NCBI GenBank assembly: GCA_947258905.1
Contig: CAMYKF010000456.1
Span: 1 to 24,633, forward strand
DNA length: 24,633 bases
Source of the DNA: an uncultured Pirellulaceae bacterium
GTDB lineage: Bacteria; Planctomycetota; Planctomycetia; Pirellulales; Pirellulaceae
Direction: 5' to 3'
Shown here in pieces: positions 16,888-23,029 of this stretch (within the stretch, counting starts at the first letter, position 1; the number at the start of each line of letters is the position of its first letter). The notes under the pieces are model-generated. The model made no database searches, was not told where the DNA came from, and worked only from the letters and a program-made list of their open reading frames with translations. Made by a program: the position numbers and the translations under genes.

Positions 16888-18330
16888 CTAGTGATCGTGA
16901 TGATGATGACCGCCTCCGCCACCGCTGCCGACTTGCATCGCAAACAGCAACTGGGCGGCGTTGTTCATGGCAATGCGATCCCCCAGACGCAACTCATCGC
17001 CCAGTTCGATCACGACCTTGTGCCGGTCACGATGCAACACCACGACTTCGATCGCCTGGAATTCGTCAAAGTGCTCGTGATCGCTATGGTCTTCGCCTTC
17101 GTGGTGAACATGCCCCGGGGGCTCGACCATGCCCTCCCAGCGAAACACATAATGACGCAGTCCGTCGATGGCGAGGGCTTTACGGGGAATGACGATGTTC
17201 TTTTCAAATACGCGGTCGGGGATTTCGATGTGAGCTCGCTGGCCGGGTTTCCATCGCCACGTGATGTATTCGGGTGCTGTCTGACTGTCCGGATCCGCGA
17301 ACAGCCGCTCGTTTTTCAAATAAACAAAGAAAGGATAGGTGTTCGTGGCCTCATCGACGTGATTGGACAAAAAGGCGACATGCTGGTCGCGAATGGTTTC
17401 CTCTGCCTGGTCGGGGCCGATGGCGATCGTCAACGGGACACGCTCGTCGATCAGGTGGCGGATTTCCGGCAAATCCATTTCGTAGGCCTGTCCCTCAATG
17501 GCCACGACTCCGTGAAAGGAAAGGTCGCACAGGTTTTCGCCGACCTGCGCCATGGATCCGGGCTTGGCCAGTAATTGTTCCACGAGGAATGTCTCATCCG
17601 CCTGCTGCATGATGTCGCCGGCGTTCAGTTGCGGCGGAATCAAGTTCTCAGGAACCTTGACCGTCACCTTGCGGAGTAACTGCTTGGTGCGAATGATCTC
17701 CTCCGCCTGTTCCTCGGTGAGGCCGCGCACCAGCAGCTCCTGCGTTTTGGTGGCGATCTTGATGGCCAGGCGATCGCGCTCATATTGGAATTCCAGCAGC
17801 CGTCTACTGGCGATCCCGCCCTTTTCGGCGACCGGTTTCAGCCGTGCAATCTCCTGGTCGACAATGCTGAGTTGTTCCTGAGCACCGAGCAGTTCGGCCT
17901 GGGCAGTGGCCAGCAAGTCACCGGTCAATTCGATTTCCAGAATTGGGTCACCGGCCTTGACCGACTGGCCCTCGCTGATGAATACGCGGTTGACCAAACC
18001 CGCAAATCGACTTGAGACATGGAACTCTTCCGCACCGGGAATTTCGCGAACAAACGCAGGCACGTCGTAACTCGACTGATATTTTGACCACTCCAGAGGT
18101 GCGGTCTGCAAATCCATCGTGATCTGGGCGGTTGGCGACAGGGCCACATGGTCTGCCTCTCCACCGCCATGCGCGGCGTCATCATGGGCATGGCCGTCCG
18201 GTTGTGTGTCTTCAAGGGTTGAGGCAATCCGGTCGCGAATAAAGTCCAGTGGAACCGTCAGACCGACGACCAGTCCGATAGCCAGCGGTACGAGTGCGAG
18301 TCCAATGATTCCCAGTTTGGTCTTGAACAT
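16888..18330 (-). CDS. His-rich RND periplasmic adaptor, CzcB/CusB-like
   Basis: I choose ATG 18330 (480 aa) rather than the TTG at 18369, because the ATG is followed at once by the membrane anchor KTKLGIIGLALVPLAIGLVV. An early His/Asp stretch (DGHAHDDAAHGGG, about 46-58) precedes the barrel-sandwich domain (FAGLVNRVFISEGQSVKAGD). An alpha-hairpin, a second lipoyl half and a C-terminal domain with HVHHEGEDHSDHEHFDE follow. It ends in a Gly run and HHHHDH. The three His clusters point to soft or borderline metal binding, as in CzcB/CusB adaptors. It lies between the small His/Cys protein and the pump in one operon. Confidence 0.9.
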   Translation of the reverse strand: MFKTKLGIIGLALVPLAIGLVVGLTVPLDFIRDRIASTLEDTQPDGHAHDDAAHGGGEADHVALSPTAQITMDLQTAPLEWSKYQSSYDVPAFVREIPGAEEFHVSSRFAGLVNRVFISEGQSVKAGDPILEIELTGDLLATAQAELLGAQEQLSIVDQEIARLKPVAEKGGIASRRLLEFQYERDRLAIKIATKTQELLVRGLTEEQAEEIIRTKQLLRKVTVKVPENLIPPQLNAGDIMQQADETFLVEQLLAKPGSMAQVGENLCDLSFHGVVAIEGQAYEMDLPEIRHLIDERVPLTIAIGPDQAEETIRDQHVAFLSNHVDEATNTYPFFVYLKNERLFADPDSQTAPEYITWRWKPGQRAHIEIPDRVFEKNIVIPRKALAIDGLRHYVFRWEGMVEPPGHVHHEGEDHSDHEHFDEFQAIEVVVLHRDRHKVVIELGDELRLGDRIAMNNAAQLLFAMQVGSGGGGGHHHHDH

Positions 18331-18467
18331 AAATCTGTACCCACGATTGATCTGTGTTTGAGCGTGCAACCAGAACGGATTCCCGACATTGCGCGCAGGG
18401 GAACAAGGTAAATGTCGCGACAGGAATAAGCCTGTGAGACGGCAACAAGCAGCGCAGAGGAACGCTT

Positions 18468-18878
18468 CTAGAGCAGCCAGATACCGAGATTAGCGCGCGC
18501 GGAAGTCCGGCCACCGTTTGCGCCGCATTCGAATTTGGAGCGGTCCGTGGCACGGGGGCTGATCGTTGCCGCGATGGTAACCGGCCGGGTCAGGCAAGCC
18601 GACGAGGTCACATCATCCAGCAACTGAAAGGACCGTTGCACCAGAAATTCAGGACTGCCCGGATGGCAATCACACTGGTGAGGCGGCGGCGAATCTGTCG
18701 TGGTCGCTACCGAGTCGCTGGCCGGTGCGTGATGATGGTGCGGCGAGCAGGTACTCGAGTCGTAAGCGCCAGCGTGCGAATGATCATGTGCAGTTGCGGC
18801 ATGGCATTGACAGATCGCCTGGCCGGCTATCTGCGAGCCAATGATTGCGACGCACAGTACAAGTTGCCTGATCATCAA
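18468..18878 (-). CDS. small secreted His/Cys-rich putative metal-binding protein
   Basis: This 136-aa protein begins MMIRQLVLCVAIIGSQIAGQ, a signal peptide. A His/Cys-rich segment follows (about 24-75): CQCHAATAHDHSHAG, CSPHHHHAP and HQCDCHPG. The remainder is low-complexity, without a recognised domain. It is the first gene of the minus-strand metal-efflux operon, 137 bp ahead of the adaptor start. Periplasmic metal binding, as with small accessory proteins next to Cus/Czc systems, is my inference from composition and position. It is short and could be over-called, but the composition is not what a random frame would give. Confidence 0.6.
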   Translation of the reverse strand: MMIRQLVLCVAIIGSQIAGQAICQCHAATAHDHSHAGAYDSSTCSPHHHHAPASDSVATTTDSPPPHQCDCHPGSPEFLVQRSFQLLDDVTSSACLTRPVTIAATISPRATDRSKFECGANGGRTSARANLGIWLL

Positions 18879-19091
18879 GGTTTCACACGCGGGGGAGTTC
18901 GAAAACAGAGCCGGTAAAGCATATTTCCGCGTGGCGGACCGGTCAACGTCAGCCCGGGCTCATCAAAATCGTCAGAACCCGACTGTTCCGCAAAAACCGG
19001 CGAAAATCGTCGCTATGACCTGCAACTGCCGAAAAACAAAAATAACCGTTATCACTCGTTCCGCTCCGCAACCGCGCTCGACAGGTCCCAA
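18879..19091. promoter_or_regulatory. divergent control region of the metal-efflux locus
   Basis: These 213 bp separate the minus-strand adaptor/pump operon from the plus-strand channel gene and must hold both promoters. AAAATCGTC occurs twice in direct orientation (18965-18973 and 19003-19011), 38 bp apart. I see no convincing MerR-type dyad or clear promoter hexamers, and no regulator gene is present in the window. Confidence 0.35.
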
Positions 19092-20495
19092 ATGTTGTCC
19101 CCAACCCGATCCGCAGTACGCTCCGGTCTTTGGGCGATCATCGCCATCGTGGCGGTCATGTCGACGCCGCCTGCCGCCCGCGGGCAGGTAACGAATGTCA
19201 CTGCCGACAATGCCGTTCAACCGGCCGTGCAAATGGCTCCCGATCCGGCGGTGCAAATAGCTCCCGGTCCGGCAGTACAAATGGCTGCCGAACCAGCGGC
19301 GGCCGTCACGCAGCCGCTGATCGATATCCAGCAAGCGATCCAGATGGCCGTTGATTACGACCCCGAATACCAGCAGATCGGGTGGCTCATCGACAAGGCC
19401 CGGGGCGATCGATTTCAGGCCACACGCCTGCCCAATCCGACGGTGGGATTCGGTGCGGAAGAAATCGGCAATGAAGGTGCCGCTGGCCTGTACGGGGTTT
19501 TTTGGTCACGCAATATTGTGCGCAACAATCGACCGGCCATTCAGCATCAGTATTTCTCCCTCGAAATTGCCCGCATGCAACACCGCTACGATATCCGCGG
19601 CTGGCAACTGATGCTGGAAGTGGCCCGGCGATTTCTGACCGTGTGCCGGCTGGAGCAGGCTATCCAGGTGACCCAGGTCCAGGTCGCAGCGCTGCGTGAG
19701 ATTTACGAGACCACGAAGCAGTTGCAGCAAGCCGGAGAACTTTCCCAAGTCGAGGTCACCACGGTCGACATCGCGATCGATACACTGAATCAGCGAATCG
19801 TGGAATTCCAGGTGCAACGCGAATATCAGCGTCGGGCGCTGGCAGTGCCACTTGGGTTGACTGTGCCGGGCGTGGTCAGCGACGAAGCCACGTTGCCGGA
19901 GACAAACTTCGCATGGTCTGTAACCGTCAATCAGCTGATGGCGCAACAGCCAACAGAAATCGATCCCGCCTGGCTGGCCATGCATCCCCAGGTCCAGGTG
20001 GCCCAGGCGGAAGCGCGGCAAAGCTGTGTGCAGATTGATTTGGCGCGAGCACAGCGGCGGCCGGATCTGCAAGTGGGGGCCAATGTCGGGCATGACGATT
20101 CAACCGGTGACACGTTTGCCGGTTTTCGGGTGGGCATTCCCCTGTTGACGCGTGACAACAAGTCAGGTTTGATCGCTGCCGCTACCGCGGAATACCAGCG
20201 GCAGCTGGAAGCTATTCGTCAACGTGAAATGCAATTGCAGGCAGCACACGCAGTGGCCACAGGCGAATTGGCCCGCTTGCAAACACGGGTAGCCAATCTG
20301 CGGGATGTGATCATTCCCAAGGCGGAGGAAAATCTGGAACAAATCCGCGTTGCCTATGAAATTGGGGAAGCGGAGTTTCTGCTGCTGAGGGCTGGCGTGG
20401 AACGTGTCCTGCAGGCCCAGCTGGATCTCGTGCAGGCAGAATACGAACTGGCATTGGCCGACGTACGCATCGCTACGTTACTGGTCGACGAGTAA
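19092..20495 (+). CDS. TolC-family outer-membrane efflux channel (CzcC-like)
   Basis: This 467-aa protein has a signal peptide (about 10-32: RSGLWAIIAIVAVMSTPPAARG) followed by a Pro/Ala/Gln linker made of three 8-residue repeats. Then come the two internally repeated OEP halves. The first starts ALIDIQQAIQMAVDYDPEYQ-like (TQPLIDIQQAIQMAVDYDP, about 75-93). The second holds WLAMHPQVQVAQAEARQSC and QRRPDLQVGANVGHDD. The ending (AEENLEQIRVAYEIGEAEFLLL...) is the standard TolC helix with the GE(A/I)-type turn. It gives the outer-membrane duct of a tripartite pump. It is divergent from the CzcBA-like operon and probably serves it. It might also serve the RND pair at 3397-7803, which lacks a channel. 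Confidence 0.9.
   Translation: MLSPTRSAVRSGLWAIIAIVAVMSTPPAARGQVTNVTADNAVQPAVQMAPDPAVQIAPGPAVQMAAEPAAAVTQPLIDIQQAIQMAVDYDPEYQQIGWLIDKARGDRFQATRLPNPTVGFGAEEIGNEGAAGLYGVFWSRNIVRNNRPAIQHQYFSLEIARMQHRYDIRGWQLMLEVARRFLTVCRLEQAIQVTQVQVAALREIYETTKQLQQAGELSQVEVTTVDIAIDTLNQRIVEFQVQREYQRRALAVPLGLTVPGVVSDEATLPETNFAWSVTVNQLMAQQPTEIDPAWLAMHPQVQVAQAEARQSCVQIDLARAQRRPDLQVGANVGHDDSTGDTFAGFRVGIPLLTRDNKSGLIAAATAEYQRQLEAIRQREMQLQAAHAVATGELARLQTRVANLRDVIIPKAEENLEQIRVAYEIGEAEFLLLRAGVERVLQAQLDLVQAEYELALADVRIATLLVDE
19221..19292 (+). repeat. three 24-bp tandem repeats inside the channel gene
   Basis: The units 19221-19244, 19245-19268 and 19269-19292 encode variations of PAVQ(M/I)A(P/A)(D/G/E). They form a flexible linker between the signal peptide and the OEP domain. 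Differences between units are mostly at third codon positions, so the repeat is not brand new. Confidence 0.75.
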
Positions 20496-20540
20496 CAAAT
20501 CACAAATTGCGGCGACACCGTCGGCATGGAGGTCGGTTTG

Positions 20541-20568
20541 GTGCCACTGCTGGCTCGCCCAGCAGTGC
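20541..20568. repeat. palindromic hairpin repeat, GTGCCACTGCTGG type, intact copy
   Basis: The arms CACTGCTGG (20545-20553) and CCAGCAGTG (20559-20567) are perfectly complementary around a 5-base loop, with GTGC before and C after. It is the inverted counterpart of the interrupted element at 7919-8085. Confidence 0.8.
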
Positions 20569-20579
20569 AGAACCGCAAT

Positions 20580-20607
20580 GCACGGCTGGACAAGCCAACC
20601 GTGGCAC
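20580..20607. repeat. palindromic hairpin repeat, variant copy in opposite orientation
   Basis: The arms CACGGCTGG and CCAACCGTG surround the loop ACAAG. Relative to the intact copy one stem pair has changed on both sides (T:A to G:C), and a second position is a G:U wobble if read from the minus strand. The two copies stand head to head, 11 bp apart. Confidence 0.7.
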
Positions 20608-20630
20608 CTGATATTCGGGACGGCGACGAT

Positions 20631-20643
20631 TTGTCCAGCAGTG
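20631..20643. repeat. half copy of the hairpin repeat
   Basis: TTGTCCAGCAGTG equals the loop and right arm of the hairpin family, with no matching left arm. The three copies lie in the 395-bp gap between the channel gene and the two-module protein gene. Confidence 0.55.
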
Positions 20644-20766
20644 TCCCGAGGGTATTCGCGCGAAAATGGTCCGCGCCGGCGGCGAATCGCCGCGCATCTT
20701 GAATTTCCGCTGTCCGCGGTATCCGGGGCCGGTATAGTTTGCCGGTTCGTTACGCACGTTATAACT

Positions 20767-20778
20767 CGCAAATTTGCG
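20767..20778. promoter_or_regulatory. perfect 12-bp palindrome, candidate operator
   Basis: CGCAAATTTGCG lies 112 bp before the ATG of the two-module protein. Pairing extends three further bases on each side with one mismatch. A dimeric regulator could bind here, but no promoter hexamers are clear beside it, so this is only a candidate. Confidence 0.3.
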
Positions 20779-20890
20779 GGTCAAACCAGCCTTCCCCCGG
20801 CCGGACATTTCTTTCAAACTGGCCGATCCCGATCGGGCTGTCTTGCGTACAGCATATGGAAAAAAATACCTCTCAACGGAAACCATAATC

Positions 20891-21526
20891 ATGACCAAAC
20901 TCAAACTGCTTCCCTTTGTCGCGGTAATGACTCTGATTTCGCTGGCTGGTTTCGATCTGCTGTTCGGCCAGTTTCAGCAAGCTGCCACGTCAACCGTATC
21001 GTCCGACGTGCGAACCGTCGGTTTTCGTACTGCACAATGGCAAACCCGTCACATGCACGATCTCAAGGCAGCCGACGAGCTGTTCGAGGCGCTGCAGGGT
21101 GTTGGCTGCGAAGTCACCAAGAACGACCACAACGGACACATCGACATCCAGTTTCGCTGTCCCGGCTGGAAAACCATCACCGTCGAAAACGGCGACTACG
21201 CAGTACAGTGGTCCAGCTGGCTGGCCGGTAACGGACTGGAAACCGTGATCCTGAATCCGCCTGAAACGGCAACGCTGGAAAAGGTACGCTTCCGCATGGC
21301 CGATTGGCGTAACGTGCACCTGCACGATGCGGCCCAGGCCGACCAGTTCGGCGCCATGTTGCAAATGATTGGTTGCGAAGCCGAGCGGCACCCTCACGAC
21401 GGACACATTGATATCCGTTTCCGTTGTCCCGCATGGCAAACGATTGCCCTGCACAATCATAACGCCGCCCACGCGTGGCAGGATTGGCTCAACCAAAACG
21501 GTTTTGAAACCGAGCACTCGCACTAA
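20891..21526 (+). CDS. exported protein with two copies of a His/Cys-containing module, function unknown
   Basis: This 211-aa protein starts at ATG 20891, which is followed by a hydrophobic signal or anchor (residues 6-26). The alternative upstream start at 20774 would bury it. Residues 43-118 and 132-207 are an ungapped duplication with 37 of 76 residues identical by hand count. Shared elements are VxFRxAxW, HxHD, GCE, H-x-GHIDIxFRCPxW and WLxxNGxET. Each copy thus holds two Cys and several His, and the C-terminus adds EHSH. I do not recognise the family. Its place after the metal-efflux channel and its conserved His/Cys pattern suggest a periplasmic metal-binding or copper-responsive role, which is inference only. 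An intrinsic terminator follows. Confidence 0.8.
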   Translation: MTKLKLLPFVAVMTLISLAGFDLLFGQFQQAATSTVSSDVRTVGFRTAQWQTRHMHDLKAADELFEALQGVGCEVTKNDHNGHIDIQFRCPGWKTITVENGDYAVQWSSWLAGNGLETVILNPPETATLEKVRFRMADWRNVHLHDAAQADQFGAMLQMIGCEAERHPHDGHIDIRFRCPAWQTIALHNHNAAHAWQDWLNQNGFETEHSH

Positions 21527-21582
21527 CCGTCGACTGATCGCGCTCGAGTACGGTTTTTCGCCTGCTCTGGATAAAGAAAAAT

Positions 21583-21616
21583 AAAACCCGGTTGCCGAAT
21601 GGCGTCGGGTTTTTTT
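21583..21616 (+). terminator. rho-independent terminator after the two-module protein gene
   Basis: AAACCCG (21584-21590) pairs with CGGGTTT (21606-21612), with an additional inner GCC/GGC pair around GAAT, and a run of seven T (21610-21616). It lies 57 bp downstream of the stop codon. Confidence 0.85.
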
Positions 21617-21855
21617 GGTGCAACACGGCGTAACATGCCGTCTCTACTCTCCTGTCGCGAAGGGCAGCACGTCTTGAATGTGTGTCCGTCTCGATGAACA
21701 GACGTCCGACGACATCCGTTCGAGAAAAGCCCGGCGATCGGTTGTGATGGATATTGGTGACCTCCGCCACAGCCCTTTTGTGGAGGGGGTGTCGACCGAG
21801 CTGTTTCCCAGGCACTAAGATGTGCTGCAGAACATCCCGAAAACAGCGCGCATCC

Positions 21856-22680
21856 ATGCAATACCGCCACGTTTGTATCGAATCGATAGCCTACGCATTG
21901 CCCGGCGAAATCGTGACGAGTGGGGAAGTCGAGAATGCGTTGCAGCCCGCGTACTCACGTTTGCGATACGAGCCGGGCAGGTTCGAACGCGTTTACGGTA
22001 TTACCGAAAGACGGTTCTGGCCGCGAGGTACGCTTCCTGGTGAGATCAGCATCACGACCGCAGAGCGAGCCATTCATGAGGCGGGGGTGCGATGCGAGCA
22101 GATTGGCGCAGTGGTGCATACGTCGGTCTGTCGTGATGGGCTGCAGACGGCGACCGCTTCCAGGGTACAACTCGAACTCGGCTTGCCAGCCGCTTGCATG
22201 AGCTATGATGTAATGAACGCCTGTCTCGGCTTTCTCAACGGCATGATTCAAGTTGCCAATATGATCGAACTTGGACACATTCAGGCGGGCGTCGTGGTCG
22301 GCACGGAATCGAGCCGCGCTCTTGTGGAAACGACGATCGCGCAACTCAACGCAGACGTCACACTGACTCGCAAGAGTTTCAAGGCGTCGCTGCCATCGTT
22401 GTCAATTGGTTCCGGCAGTGTCGCCGCCGTGTTGGCGTCGGACGAAATCAGCCAAACGGGGAACAGGCTCGTTGGCGGAAAGGCATTGGCGGATACGAGC
22501 GGTTTCGACTTGTGTGTTGGCAGCGAAGACCAGGCCGCTGACGAGAATATGGCTCCGTTGATGACGACCGATTCCCACAAGCTTCTTTCCAAAGGACTGG
22601 AGCATCGACTTTCGCACAGTGGATCATCTTGGAAACACGGGTTCTGTCGCCCTGCCCCTGACGATGGCGATCGCCGCTGA
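21856..22680 (+). pseudogene. 3-oxoacyl-ACP synthase III / OleA-like, N-terminal fragment (frameshifted)
   Basis: From ATG 21856 the protein MQYRHVCIESIAYALPGE follows the thiolase-fold KAS III/OleA family. It includes ITERRFWPRGTLPGE and the catalytic Cys123 in YDVMNACLGFLNG. It also includes GVVVGTESSRALVETTIAQLN and the second-half start LTIGSGS-like SLSIGSGSVAAVL. At about 22600 (HKLLSKGLE) the frame departs and runs 26 unrelated residues to a TGA. The expected next 55-60 residues, which carry the catalytic His (the H-Q-V-G type motif), are absent. The final part is found in the +1 frame. The enzyme would condense acyl groups (fatty acid or long-chain olefin synthesis) but cannot work without the His. 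No ole or fab partners are adjacent. Confidence 0.82.
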
Positions 22681-22831
22681 ATCCGGGCAAGTGCAAGATG
22701 GTGACAAAATCGCGTTGCTCGGCGTTGGCTCCGGGATCAACACTATTGCAATGGGAGTTGATTGGCGCAGCACCCCGTGTATCTCGTGTATGTCACGCAA
22801 AAAAGAGTTCGCCACGGCCCCACCTTGCTGA
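22601..22831 (+). pseudogene. 3-oxoacyl-ACP synthase III / OleA-like, C-terminal fragment
   Basis: In the frame starting at 22601 the sequence reads SIDFRTVDHLGNTGSVALP, then ALLGVGSGINTIAMGVDW. This is the C-terminal third of KAS III, with the active-site Asn in GNTGS and the terminal glycine-rich GxGSG. Family members normally end at about the position of VDW, so the last residues before the TGA at 22829 may be read-through into noncoding sequence. It has no credible start of its own. Together with the previous fragment it shows one gene broken by an internal deletion that also shifts the frame. Confidence 0.82.
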
Positions 22832-22883
22832 CCCTTCGCTTGCGGCGTGCGCTTTCCTCACTCGTCTGGCGTCGTTGAGGCAG

Positions 22884-22917
22884 GCCCACGCCAGCGTTAT
22901 CGTGGGCATGGCACCCC
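22884..22917. repeat. palindromic hairpin repeat, GTGCCATG type (copy 2)
   Basis: GCCCACG (22884-22890) pairs with CGTGGGC (22901-22907) around a 10-base loop, followed by ATGGCACCCC. It shares 15 of 16 bases with 7879-7894, across 15 kb. Confidence 0.65.
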
Positions 22918-23029
22918 GCATTGGCGGGCACTTTCGCTCGTGGCGGAGCTTCCCTGGCATTTGTCGCACGGCATGTCGTTTCTGATAAACTGCCATAAAC
23001 CGACGAACTTCTTTCTCAGGAACGCCCGG

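Noticed and set aside
18331..18369. TTG start giving a 493-aa adaptor
   Set aside because: The added 13 residues are polar and precede the membrane anchor. The ATG at 18330 sits directly before the anchor and is the more likely start.
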